A stretch of 58,128 bases of DNA from NCBI GenBank assembly GCA_035542775.1, contig DATKKX010000386.1, positions 1 to 58,128 of the forward strand, read 5' to 3'. Position numbers and translations under genes: made by a program. Within the stretch, counting starts at the first letter, position 1. The number at the start of each line of letters is the position of its first letter. Origin of the DNA: DATKKX01 sp035542775. GTDB lineage: Bacteria > Planctomycetota > Phycisphaerae > UBA1845 > UTPLA1. A model generated the notes under the pieces. The model saw only the letters and a list, made by a program, of their open reading frames with translations. It was not told the origin of the DNA and ran no database searches. Positions 42,301 through 50,556 of the stretch are shown here, piece by piece.

Positions 42301-43543
42301 CACCACGGAGGTGAGTTGTGTCGATGACACCTGCGGTGGCACGGCGACGCACGGGACGCTGACCGTCAGCGTGACCGGCGGCACGATGTACTTGATTCGC
42401 GTGGGTGGATACGCCAGCACCAATTCGGGGCCCTTCACCCTCACGATCAGCGGCCCAGCTTGCGGATCCTCGGACACCACGCCGCCGGCGCCGAATCCGA
42501 TGACGTTTGTCAGCGCACCGGTCCCGGCGAGCACGAACTCGATCAGCATGACGGCCAGCACGGCCACCGATACCACGTCGCCGCCGGTTTCGTACTACTT
42601 CCACTTCGTCTCCGGCGGTACGGGCGGCAGCGACAGTACCTGGCAGTCCAGCACGGCGTACACGGACACTGGATTAACGGCGAATACCAGCTATACGTAT
42701 CAGGTCAAGGCCCGCGACAGCGCATCGCCGACGCCCAACGAAACCGCCTACTCCACGCCGGCATCGACCACGGCCACGCTGATCGAGACGCCCACCGGCG
42801 TGTCCTTCGGCACGGTGACGGCCAGTTCCATCGTGCTCAACGCCGGCGGCACCTTCACCAACCTGTCCACCGGCACGTCGGGCCTGTATTTCGACTCGAC
42901 CACCACCGGCGGGGATGGCGGAATCAATGCCTGGGTGCAGACCACCACCGATACCGCCACGGGCCTGAGCCCGAACACGAGCTATACGTTCCAGGTCAAG
43001 GCCCGCAACCAGAACAGCGTGGAGACGGCCTACAGCCCAACGGCCGCCAAGGTGACGCTGGCCAACGTGCCCACGGCTCCGACGCTGAGCGGGGCCACCC
43101 GGACGGCGTTGAACCTGGACGTGAATGCCAACGGCAACCCGGTGGCGACGGAGTTCGCGGTGATGTGCACGGCCAGCACCCCGACGGACCTCAATTGGAA
43201 CGGCAAGTACGTCAATGCCTCCGGCGCGGCCAGCGCTACCGCAGTGTGGCGGACGGACGCTCAGTGGGCAGTCACGACAGTCCAGGGCTTGCAGGCCTGC
43301 ACGACGTACACGTTCGCGGTGAAGGGCCGGAACAGCGACCTGGTGGAGACGGTCTTCGGGCCAGGTGCGTCGCTGGGCACGGCCGGACATTTGGGTGACA
43401 TGGACGGGGACGGCAATGTGGCCGGCGATGACATCCAGTCGTTCGTTAACTGCGTGATTTCCGGCGGGTCGGGCTGCGCCTGCGCCAACATGACCATCTC
43501 CGCGTTCGTTAACTGCCTGCTGAACGCGGGGACATGCCCGTAG
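39320..43543 (+). CDS. Secreted C25 (gingipain-type) peptidase with repeats and dockerin-like tail
   Basis: 1407 residues from GTG 39320, which has GGAGG seven bases upstream; a signal peptide covers about residues 1-38. A propeptide-like region precedes the C25 catalytic domain. The catalytic pair is His453 (NYCGHGSATSWG) and Cys486 (SVACLNGQF), 33 apart as in gingipain R. Three BACON/Ig-like repeats of 107 residues follow (about 598-917), then a PPC-like domain, several FN3-like units (about 1050-1365), and a C-terminus with GDMDGDGNVAGDDIQSF. It is probably an extracellular protease that cuts after Arg or Lys and stays at the cell surface. No C-terminal sorting signal of PEP-CTERM type was seen. 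Confidence 0.88.
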   Translation: MTRSNSVPRMSPGRIAFSSGGVVCLLVLALAGSSVLGSDLSPGVTVTVQESSPARVVLQYAVGDYAGQPVTIEGKEYTLVTLGKEAPMLVTGAPELPHVCRSIIIPDDAEMSLAVTGAEYQDIEGVDVAPSKGNLPRTVNPEDVPYTFGTWYAVDAFYPGEVATLGEPYILRDYRGVVVDLKPFQYNPVKRTLRVYKSVTVEVSNVGRSDVNVLDRLTRSGELSLAFHNLYQVHFLNYNPGPRYAPLDEVGGMLIICYDSWLPNVAPLVSHKNSIGISTTAVGVSTIPGGNTATAIRSYIQSQYSGGNLAFVLLVGDAAQVATPSTTYSGSTGSSDPTYSTVGGTDNYPDIMVGRFSAETSAQVDTQVQRTIEYETMPATLQTWFWKGTGIGSEYGTGDDGEYDYQHIANIRTLLLGHGYTQVDELYGTTGATAAQVSAALNAGRGIINYCGHGSATSWGTTGFSNSNVAALTNDNMLPFIFSVACLNGQFSGSTCFAEAWLRSTHNGEPIGAVGTYMSSINQDWNPPMEAQDVFNALYTATTPSYNCYGTLCYAGSCGMMDNYGASTGSAGAGMFLTWHVFGDPSLRVIGEVEVNGLAVTPAEGLSSSGGMGGPFSPGSKVYTLQNQDSSSINYTVSKTAAWVTLSSTSGTLSAGGSTTVTVSINSSADSLSAGSYNDTVTFTNTTDHLGDTTRPVTLQVLPALAVTPADGLTSSGGFGGPFSPGSKQYTLQNQGGSSINYTVSKMADWVTLSSTGGTLTGGGSTTITVSINSGAGSLVAGSYSDTVSFINTTNHSGDTTRPVTLQVLPALAVTPADGLTSSGSIGGPFSPSSKVYTLQNQGASSINYTVSKTADWLTLSSTGGTLSGGGTTNITVSINSAAGSLAVGSYSDTVSFVNTTNHSGDTTRPVSLTVNPVSNDVCANAYVVCPGTYTGTTAGMTLDGSATCDGSSPGPDVWYKYTPGSSGSAMISLCSSSTQWDSVLSVRTGTCPGTTEVSCVDDTCGGTATHGTLTVSVTGGTMYLIRVGGYASTNSGPFTLTISGPACGSSDTTPPAPNPMTFVSAPVPASTNSISMTASTATDTTSPPVSYYFHFVSGGTGGSDSTWQSSTAYTDTGLTANTSYTYQVKARDSASPTPNETAYSTPASTTATLIETPTGVSFGTVTASSIVLNAGGTFTNLSTGTSGLYFDSTTTGGDGGINAWVQTTTDTATGLSPNTSYTFQVKARNQNSVETAYSPTAAKVTLANVPTAPTLSGATRTALNLDVNANGNPVATEFAVMCTASTPTDLNWNGKYVNASGAASATAVWRTDAQWAVTTVQGLQACTTYTFAVKGRNSDLVETVFGPGASLGTAGHLGDMDGDGNVAGDDIQSFVNCVISGGSGCACANMTISAFVNCLLNAGTCP
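41111..42070 (+). repeat. Three tandem 321-bp repeats in the C25 peptidase gene
   Basis: Copies start at 41111, 41432 and 41753 with an exact 321-base period (107 codons). The repeats are very similar at DNA level, including a shared stretch coding for NQ..SSINYTVSK. Each codes for a BACON/Ig-like beta domain of the kind that often binds carbohydrate or spaces an enzyme from the surface. High identity suggests recent duplication. Confidence 0.85.
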
Positions 43544-43624
43544 TGGAGAGGCGGTTTCTGGAGAATGGCCTGACCCTGCCGCAGGAGCAAGGGGTCGTTC
43601 TGCCGCCGTATACCTCGGCAAGGG

Positions 43625-44248
43625 TTATGCGACCGGTCGCCGATCCAGGTCGGAATACGGGTAATACCCTTTCGACTTGAGCCGCCGGATCAGTCTGGAC
43701 CCTCCGTGTGTGCGAGCGTACTCCTGCTCCGAACGGAAGATCTCGATAATGGCCAGTAGCCCGAAGTCCTTCACAAGGTCGTCGGAACGGCAGGCATATC
43801 CGTCGAAGATCAGGCACTTTCCGCCGAGCCGCTCCATCTCCTCCGGAAATTCGCATGTCTCGTTGGGGTTCAGCTTGGCCATCGCGCTGTAGCGAGCGAT
43901 GCAATTCAGGATCGCGTTGATGTTTGCATGGGCCTTGCCGAAATCCGTGTTCTCACTCTTCACGGCGTCGAGATCGAGGGCATGTCTGGTGAACATGACC
44001 AGCTCGTAAGAGCGGTACACGTCGTTCGTTGGCCCTTTGTTGGGAAGCTCGCACAATTCCTTGGTCGCGATGGCGGTGCCCGGCAGGCCGTTGGGGTAGT
44101 AATACAAGTCAAGACTGCCGCCGAGAAAGTAGGGGATCAGGGCGTGCATTACTAGGTTGTGTTCCTTACCCAAGCTGGCCTCCATCAGGGCGGATTTGCT
44201 CTGCTGCCACTTTTCCGCGGCCTGTTCATCAACGTCGTCAGGTGCCAT
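43625..44248 (-). CDS. SUFU-like domain protein (tentative)
   Basis: 207 residues. The central part (SLDLYYYPNGLPGTAIATKELCELP then DVYRSYELVMFTR) and the end (LLAIIEIFRSEQEYARTHG, then GYYPYSDLDRRPV) follow the layout of bacterial Suppressor-of-fused domains, which occur in immunity and accessory gene sets. Several cysteines are present but no obvious metal motif. Cytoplasmic by lack of signal. The call rests on motif similarity only. Confidence 0.5.
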   Translation of the reverse strand: MAPDDVDEQAAEKWQQSKSALMEASLGKEHNLVMHALIPYFLGGSLDLYYYPNGLPGTAIATKELCELPNKGPTNDVYRSYELVMFTRHALDLDAVKSENTDFGKAHANINAILNCIARYSAMAKLNPNETCEFPEEMERLGGKCLIFDGYACRSDDLVKDFGLLAIIEIFRSEQEYARTHGGSRLIRRLKSKGYYPYSDLDRRPVA

Positions 44249-44318
44249 GAGACCTCCTTTGCTAGACGTTACACGGCGTCATGCCGATCAACTCTGACAA
44301 ATGCTGAGCGGATGTCGT

Positions 44319-47108
44319 TTACTCCTGGTCGGGCTCGCCCGGCCGGGCTTCGTCGTCTCCGCTGGCCTCATCCTCCGAGTCCGGCTCAGTGGACTCGCCG
44401 GAGACGTCGTAGCGCATGCCCTGGCAGCCTTTGTCTGCCAGCCAGGTGACCAGAGCCTTGGCGCCTGATCCGGCATCGCAGAAGCTCACGAATTGGACCT
44501 GGATCGCCAGCCCGGTTCGCGAGGCAAATCCTGAGCGCGCCCAGGTACCGTCGGTCACGGCGTCCGGCTCTTCGCCCTGCAGTGAAGCCTGGCCAAGGCG
44601 CGAGGCGAACTCTTTCATCACAGTCTTGTAGAACTCGTCCGGCTTCAGTTCCTCGTACAACTCCAGATAGCGGCGAGCCATTGTCGTGTCCACGCCGGAA
44701 GACCTGTCGTCGGCGAGCTTCTGCAATCGCCTGCGTTCCAGTTGCGCGTACAACAGTTGAAGCTGTTTTGCGAGATCCTTGGCTTCCGTTTGTTTCCCGC
44801 GCCGTTGGGCCTGCGCCAACTTGTTGCGCACCTCGACCATCGCCGGGTCTTCATAGACATTGCTGGTCCGCAACCGTATGAACGTCTTGCGCGCCACACG
44901 TTGCTCTCGCGTAAGAGATGCCGAAGGTGACCACGGAGCCACGAGACCCTCGGCCAGGGGAAGACCAAAGTACTGCTGGAGCTCATCAACGATGGCCTGC
45001 GCCGTGGCCTCGTCCCGGGCGACAGCGGCGAAGCGGAACGACGCCCGCATGGCGTCGCCGTCCACGAACACGTCGGCGGCACGGGGCTGTAAATCACTGA
45101 GCCACCGCTCGCGGGCTTCGTCGTCGGAACCCAAGAAGCGGATGAGCAGAGTGTTGCCGAGCAGGATGACGGTTTCGCCCGGCTCCAGATGGGGCTTAAC
45201 CTCGTCGAAGACCGCCGCAGCCTGGGGTGCTCGGGCGAAGGTGGCAACGATCGTGTCGTGTGACGTAGCTTGGCTCTCGGCCTCCCGCGAACGAGGCGAC
45301 TCACGGATCGCCGCAGCACTGATTGAGTGTCGGGGGGCGTGAGCACCGGCCCGCAACAGATCCCTCCCGCCGTGCTGGGCGAAGATGAGCGCCAGGGTGC
45401 ACACCACCGCAGTCATGAAGCTCAGAACATGCACCAACATGATGCCGGCGCTGGCCAGCCAACCCGGCGGGCGGGTGTTCAAGGTTTCGAAAACCTGCAG
45501 CACCCGCTGGGCAACGAGCTTGCTGGCTTGAGGCTTTTTGGCACCTGTCTTGAGGCTGGTGATGATTCGCTCGGCCATGGCCGGCGGGATGGACTGGCTG
45601 TCGGGCGAGACCGGGTCGAAGCCCTCCCGGCGGAGATCACCGGTTACCTTGGCCATTTGAAACGCCCACGGAAGCCCGACGAACATAATAACCGCGACGA
45701 ACAGCAGAACGCGGTCACCGCACGCCGCCGCGAGGACGCCGAGCACGAATGCGGCTCCGACCCGGAAGACAACATCCAGCACACAGTGCCGGGAGAACAG
45801 TACGGTGTGCACAATGTGGCCGCCGTCCAAAGGAAGCACCGGCAAGAGGTTCAGGCCGTTGAGAATCATCATCAGCAGGGCCACGTCCAGCGCCAGCGGC
45901 TTGTCCCAGATCGCGCCATAGATGCCCAACGGGATCCCAACGATGATGCCCGGCAGAGGTCCCATCAGCGATACGAGCGCCTTCTTCCATCCGGGTACGT
46001 TGAAGTGCTGGCCGGAGACCGCCGCGCCGAATCCGGGAATGAAGAACATCCGCAAATTGCGATAGCCGAATATCCGCATGGCCAGGTAGTGACCGCACTC
46101 ATGAAACAGCAGAACCGGCACGAGCATCAGCAATCGCGGGAAGGAAGACTGGCCCGGCAGTCCAATGCCAAGAAAGAGGAGTATCGAAACGGCGAGCATG
46201 AAAGTCGTGCCCGCCCAGCCCGTCCGCTTGTTCTGCAAGCGGTCCAACTCGGCGAGGATCTCGGGATATTGCGAACCGCCGGCCGCCGCCTCCTGGCGGT
46301 TGCTGCGGAGAGAGGAGATGCGTTCGGCATCTGTTTTGGTCAGCGGTGCGAATACGCCGCGGTGGAGGTGAAAATCTTTCACGTCGGCATGCAGCCGGTC
46401 GCATATCGCGCGAACCTGTTCAGCGTTTGATGCAGGCAGGGCCCTGTGCCGCAGCTCGTGCTTGGCGAGCTCTTCCTCGTGGGCCTTCCACAGTTCGAGG
46501 GGAGAGGCACCTTCCCGGCGAACGATGCGGCAGGACGGCGGGGCGAGCATGTCGGGCTTGCTGGAGAGCGACCAGAGATACTCGCCGTTGGGGAACGCGG
46601 TGATGAACTCCGTGAAGAGCGTCTCCTTCGGAGGCGTGCGCATCGTCCAGATGCGGTCGTGAAGCCGGGCTACGACCGGCAACTTCGGATGAGGAAGGCT
46701 GACCAGGTATGTCTGGGTGGATTGCAGGGCGCAGTCGATGGCGTGACAGATCGGGCTGCGAAAGCCCAGGTTGACCAGTTCCTGAGTAAGTGGGATGAGG
46801 CGCTGCCGCACCGGGACTGGCAGCGCGGTTGCGGGGACTTCGAAATCGTCGAGCGACTCGACAGGGGGATCGTCCGTGGGACCCTGAAGGCGCACACGGA
46901 AGCACTTCATAATAAGCCAGGCCGGAACCAGGAGCGGCGAGTGCGAGTCCCACCAGCATTCGATGAATGTGATTTTCGAAGAGTCCAGGCGGTAAAAAGC
47001 AGGCCCTGGAGCCGGTTCGTCCGTCACGGCCGGCGCAACGGACCCCCTCTCCTCCTGTCGCTCCGCCGCATCCGCGGGCCGCTCGTTTTGTCCACCAGGC
47101 TCGCTCAT
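44319..47108 (-). CDS. Large M50 (site-2) protease-like membrane protein
   Basis: 929 residues. The zinc site HECGH (His336, Glu337, His340) lies in a membrane span, and LLPVLPLDGGH supplies the third ligand (Asp428), as in S2P enzymes. A soluble region of about 290 residues precedes the core (unlike small S2Ps). About 400 residues after the core are soluble and partly coiled-coil (LAQAQRRGKQTEAKDLAKQLQ), ending in an acidic tail. Such enzymes cut membrane anchors of regulators. The ATG at 47108 has GAGGT nine bases upstream; an ATG at 47117 is too close to it. Flanking domains may bind the substrate. Confidence 0.85.
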   Translation of the reverse strand: MSEPGGQNERPADAAERQEERGSVAPAVTDEPAPGPAFYRLDSSKITFIECWWDSHSPLLVPAWLIMKCFRVRLQGPTDDPPVESLDDFEVPATALPVPVRQRLIPLTQELVNLGFRSPICHAIDCALQSTQTYLVSLPHPKLPVVARLHDRIWTMRTPPKETLFTEFITAFPNGEYLWSLSSKPDMLAPPSCRIVRREGASPLELWKAHEEELAKHELRHRALPASNAEQVRAICDRLHADVKDFHLHRGVFAPLTKTDAERISSLRSNRQEAAAGGSQYPEILAELDRLQNKRTGWAGTTFMLAVSILLFLGIGLPGQSSFPRLLMLVPVLLFHECGHYLAMRIFGYRNLRMFFIPGFGAAVSGQHFNVPGWKKALVSLMGPLPGIIVGIPLGIYGAIWDKPLALDVALLMMILNGLNLLPVLPLDGGHIVHTVLFSRHCVLDVVFRVGAAFVLGVLAAACGDRVLLFVAVIMFVGLPWAFQMAKVTGDLRREGFDPVSPDSQSIPPAMAERIITSLKTGAKKPQASKLVAQRVLQVFETLNTRPPGWLASAGIMLVHVLSFMTAVVCTLALIFAQHGGRDLLRAGAHAPRHSISAAAIRESPRSREAESQATSHDTIVATFARAPQAAAVFDEVKPHLEPGETVILLGNTLLIRFLGSDDEARERWLSDLQPRAADVFVDGDAMRASFRFAAVARDEATAQAIVDELQQYFGLPLAEGLVAPWSPSASLTREQRVARKTFIRLRTSNVYEDPAMVEVRNKLAQAQRRGKQTEAKDLAKQLQLLYAQLERRRLQKLADDRSSGVDTTMARRYLELYEELKPDEFYKTVMKEFASRLGQASLQGEEPDAVTDGTWARSGFASRTGLAIQVQFVSFCDAGSGAKALVTWLADKGCQGMRYDVSGESTEPDSEDEASGDDEARPGEPDQE

Positions 47109-47284
47109 CGGCCCCATACCTCATAGAGGCGGCCGCGCTGCATCTCATCGCATCTCACACCGGGCCGGCCGGCGCGCAGATCGCGTTGAGGTCATGTTAC
47201 CAGATGGGGCGGCACCGAATCAAATGTGCGATGCACCTACTCCGGTACGAGAAGCCAGACGTGCCGCTGATGTGTCCGTCCTCG

Positions 47285-48868
47285 TCATCCGGGTTGGTGC
47301 GGGTCGGCACAGCGCCGCTTCAGCACCGTGAAATGACCGTAGCTCGCCACGGAATCGTAATTCTGATTTACGAGCTGTTGAAGTCTGGCCAGCGAAGCAG
47401 GCGGCGGAACGAACTGGGCCGGATTCGGCGAGCCGATCAGCGGGGGCCGGTTGCGCCAAGTGTCTTCGACGATCCACCGGGGCATCTCAGCCTCGAATTC
47501 CGCCACCATCTCCGCGGAGAGTCCCATGTCCATGTTGAAGTAGGTGTGGGCCAGAAAATGGCGCGTGCCAGGCGGGCGATCGATTTCGTACAGCAGCGGG
47601 GCGCTGCGGTTCCATGCCCATATGAAGACGCCGTCCGTGGGTTCTGTTTCGCGCAGCAGGAACTGTCGAGTCGCGATTCGATCCGGGTCGATCTTCCCGG
47701 GGCCGTATCTCACGATTTCCTTGATGTTCTGAAACCCTACCACCAGCGCGGCGAGGCCCAGCAAGCCCAAAGCCCACCACCGGGATTGCAGCGAGGAAGC
47801 ATGTCCGATGAGCAAGCCGCAGGCCAGGCATGCCGGGGCGAACGAAATGTAGAGGTAGTGGGCATAGCTGGCCCAGCCCGATGCAGCCGAAGCTAAAGCG
47901 GCAATCAGCCACAAACCGACCAGGCCCACGAAAGCCTTCTCGCCCCGGCGCCACGCCAGAACCAGTCCGCATACCGCAGGAACATAGAGCCACCCGAGCT
48001 TGAGGAGGTCCTGCCCGACCTCAGCAAAGCGTCGTCCGGTCGATATGCTCAGCGGGCCGGGGATGTGTTCGCCGTTCAAGCCGGCGGGCCACAGAACCGA
48101 TGCCGCGATGCACTCACGCAGATAGCCGGCCAGGAGTGGATGGAGCAAGACAAGGAATCCGCCGACAACAAGGCCCGTAATGTGAGCTGCCATCCAAGCC
48201 CACCAGCGTGGTCCACGGCATGTCGCCGCTATGTAAACAACCGCCGCCAGGGCCACGATGGCCACGGGTAATCGGAACGACACGGCGAGTGTCCAGCAGC
48301 CGCCCGCTGCGGCCCCCATCCAAAATCGCCCACCCCGTTGGATTGACAAAAGTGAGAGCACGAGGGCCAACACCGACAGCGGCATGGCATAGATTTCCGT
48401 CTTGAATCCCCCCGCGTGGAATGAAGGCGCACCTGCTACAATGCACAGCAGCAGCCCGGCCGCCAAGGCGGGCGTGCGGAAGCTCCTCGCTGGATCGCTT
48501 GCTGGGAGGGCCGATTTGTCCACTCGCCGGAGCAGAACCAAGACCGCCGTCGCTGCAACCGCCGTTAATCCGGCTTCGGTCAACCACAGGAAAAGGCGTG
48601 GGCAGCCCAAGGCCATGGCGGCGCGGCCCATCAGGTAAATGAGCGGCAGCTTGTTGTCCCACAAGTCGCGGCCGGGCATTTGTCCGTGAGCTTGACGCGC
48701 CCCCATGTACAACCATGCCGCAGAATCCGAGCGCGGTTCGATGAGCAGAGTCTCGATCTGAGAGCAGCAAGCGAGCAGCCAGAAGAGCAGTGCGATGCAC
48801 AACAGGCGCTTCTGGGAAGTCGTGCCGGGCTTTTGCATTCGTGTGGTCTGCGAACCAACGTGACTCAT
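47285..48868 (-). CDS. GT39-type membrane glycosyltransferase
   Basis: About 527 residues from ATG 48868; ATGs at 48880 and 48838 are also possible and none has a clear Shine-Dalgarno. The first loop carries SDSAAWLYMGARQ and GRDLWDNKLPLIYL, the WDNK-P motif of GT39 proteins that transfer a sugar from a polyprenyl phosphate. About ten spans follow and a short soluble tail ends it. The ORF from 49087 begins with a basic non-hydrophobic leader of 70 residues that is unlikely to be translated. Divergent from the SPFH gene. Confidence 0.75.
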   Translation of the reverse strand: MSHVGSQTTRMQKPGTTSQKRLLCIALLFWLLACCSQIETLLIEPRSDSAAWLYMGARQAHGQMPGRDLWDNKLPLIYLMGRAAMALGCPRLFLWLTEAGLTAVAATAVLVLLRRVDKSALPASDPARSFRTPALAAGLLLCIVAGAPSFHAGGFKTEIYAMPLSVLALVLSLLSIQRGGRFWMGAAAGGCWTLAVSFRLPVAIVALAAVVYIAATCRGPRWWAWMAAHITGLVVGGFLVLLHPLLAGYLRECIAASVLWPAGLNGEHIPGPLSISTGRRFAEVGQDLLKLGWLYVPAVCGLVLAWRRGEKAFVGLVGLWLIAALASAASGWASYAHYLYISFAPACLACGLLIGHASSLQSRWWALGLLGLAALVVGFQNIKEIVRYGPGKIDPDRIATRQFLLRETEPTDGVFIWAWNRSAPLLYEIDRPPGTRHFLAHTYFNMDMGLSAEMVAEFEAEMPRWIVEDTWRNRPPLIGSPNPAQFVPPPASLARLQQLVNQNYDSVASYGHFTVLKRRCADPHQPG

Positions 48869-49158
48869 GCTGGTCAACATGATTGCAGGAATGTTGGTTT
48901 TCCGCAGCCGCCTAAGCGCGATGTCAAGCAGAGGCTCATCGAGCGATGCTCTCCCAGAACAACGTTGACGTCCGAAGGCGGGGTGATCCAGGCGCGCCTT
49001 CAGCCGCGAATGTCGCGCTTGCCGACATGGATTGCAATCCCAGATGCCCGCCTGTGGCTCTGCAAGTTGTCGTGTTCTATCGTCCATAACGTATTTTTGA
49101 CGCTGAAGTTGCGATTATTGATCCGCTCGGCCGTTAAGATACCGCCGTGATATCGTTA

Positions 49159-49167
49159 TGATATACT
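49159..49167 (+). promoter_or_regulatory. Extended -10 promoter of the SPFH gene
   Basis: TGATATACT, a TGn-TATACT extended -10, ends 34 bases before the ATG at 49201; no good -35 is seen at normal spacing, which is typical of extended -10 sites. It lies in the divergent space with the GT39 gene. Confidence 0.5.
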
Positions 49168-49200
49168 GAGCGAGTGCTCAAACAGGAAATGGAGACTCTC

Positions 49201-50112
49201 ATGACTAGCGAATTCGAACGCGTCCCACGAAGCGGCTGGGCGGCCTTGGCCTTGCTTATCCTGGCATCGTTCGGCGCCGTAGCCGGTCTCATCTGGTCGA
49301 TTCATGCGGCGGTACTCCTGCAAGATGCGCCGCCGGAAGTGTCTCGGCTCTGGCCCGGCCTGCTGATCGTGGCCTGGGCGCTCAGCATCCTCGTCGTGCT
49401 CGTCCTCTGGTGCGGGCTGTTCACTTTGCAGCCCAACGCCGCCGCGGTCCTCGTGCTCTTCGGTGAGTACAGAGGAACCGCGCGGAAGTCCGGTTTCTAC
49501 TGGGCCAATCCTTTCCTCAGCAAAATCAAGGTTTCCTTGCGGGCTCGCAACCTGAACGGCGACAAGCTGAAGGTGAACGATCAGCGGGGCAACCCGATCG
49601 AGATCGCCGCGGTCGTGGTCTGGCGGGTGCATGATACCGCTCGAGCGATATTCGACGTGGATCACTACGAGAACTACGTTACCGTCCAGAGCGAGTCGGC
49701 GGTGCGGCACCTCGCCAGCCGGTACCCCTATGACACCACCGAGGAGCATCAGATCTCCTTGCGCGGCAGCATCGATGAAGTGTCGCACGCCTTGCAGGAA
49801 GAATTGCACGAACGGCTCACAAAAGCCGGTGTGGTCGTCGAAGAAGCCCGGCTGAGCCACCTGGCCTACGCCCCCGAGATTGCGGGGGCGATGTTACGCA
49901 GACAGCAGGCCGAAGCGGTCGTGGCCGCGCGGACGCGAATCGTCGAAGGCGCCGTCGGCATGGTTCACATGGCCCTCGAACACCTGGAAAAAGGCGGCAT
50001 AGTGGAACTGGACACGGAGCGGAAGGCAGCGATGGTCAGCAATCTGCTGGTGGTGCTCTGCGGCGAACAGGGCGCCCAGCCTGTCGTGAACGCGGGAACG
50101 TTGTACACGTAG
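49201..50112 (+). CDS. SPFH/Band7-domain membrane protein
   Basis: 303 residues. Two membrane spans (about 13-37 and 51-72) are followed by an SPFH domain that opens with AAVLVLFGEYRG and contains PIEIAAVVVWRVHD. The family forms large membrane scaffolds such as stomatin/HflK-type assemblies. GGAG six bases before ATG 49201 sets the start; GTG and ATG codons at 49174 and 49189 are possible but weaker. An Arc-like gene follows after 42 bases, a pair also seen together in other bacteria. Confidence 0.85.
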   Translation: MTSEFERVPRSGWAALALLILASFGAVAGLIWSIHAAVLLQDAPPEVSRLWPGLLIVAWALSILVVLVLWCGLFTLQPNAAAVLVLFGEYRGTARKSGFYWANPFLSKIKVSLRARNLNGDKLKVNDQRGNPIEIAAVVVWRVHDTARAIFDVDHYENYVTVQSESAVRHLASRYPYDTTEEHQISLRGSIDEVSHALQEELHERLTKAGVVVEEARLSHLAYAPEIAGAMLRRQQAEAVVAARTRIVEGAVGMVHMALEHLEKGGIVELDTERKAAMVSNLLVVLCGEQGAQPVVNAGTLYT

Positions 50113-50154
50113 TTTTTCATGCATGAGAGCGGCCGCGATTACTGCTAGGGCGTG

Positions 50155-50352
50155 ATGACAAGCAAGAAGGCGATCCTGTTGCGGATTCCGCCGGACCTGT
50201 GGGAGCAACTCAACCGGTGGGCCCGCGATGATCTGCGCAGCCTCAACGCCCAGATCGAATTCATCCTGCGCGAGGCAGTCAGGCGGCGGGCAGGCCTGTC
50301 GCCGCCTGCGGCGCCGTCGACCTCACCAGATGATCCGCTTTCCTCTCAATGA
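50155..50352 (+). CDS. Arc-type ribbon-helix-helix DNA-binding protein
   Basis: 65 residues. KKAILLRIPPDLWEQLNRWA then LRSLNAQIEFILREAVRRR matches the beta strand plus two helices of Arc/MetJ-type repressors. It likely binds DNA as a dimer. It follows the SPFH gene and precedes the MoxR gene; it may regulate one of them. ATG 50155 has AGGG four bases upstream. GTG at 50152 is an alternative. Confidence 0.75.
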   Translation: MTSKKAILLRIPPDLWEQLNRWARDDLRSLNAQIEFILREAVRRRAGLSPPAAPSTSPDDPLSSQ

Positions 50353-50472
50353 GCATTGGTCGCCGATCATGCGGGCCTCGCCCCGCCTGCCCGGCACTCC
50401 CGTAGCCGGGCAACCGTTCGACCTGACCGGCCCGTCTTGCGGTGCGCCCTGGCGCGGAGACTATCGTCCGGG

Positions 50473-50502
50473 TTAGGCTTCACAGCCGATCCCGTGTATA
50501 CT
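50473..50502 (+). promoter_or_regulatory. Candidate promoter of the MoxR operon
   Basis: TTAGGC (50473-50478), 18-base spacer, TATACT (50497-50502). The -10 is good and the -35 is poor. Transcription would begin near 50509, just before the hairpin at 50515-50535. Confidence 0.4.
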
Positions 50503-50514
50503 GATAAGGTGCGC

Positions 50515-50535
50515 CGCCGAGGCAAAGCCTCGGCG
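50515..50535 (+). other. Hairpin in the MoxR 5' leader
   Basis: Perfect inverted repeat CGCCGAGGC-AAA-GCCTCGGCG, 22 bases before the MoxR ATG at 50557. No T-run follows, so it is not a plain terminator. It may be a dispersed palindrome like the one at 9857-9902, or affect translation of the operon. Confidence 0.55.
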
Positions 50536-50556
50536 CGACGCGGCAGGTTGACGACG

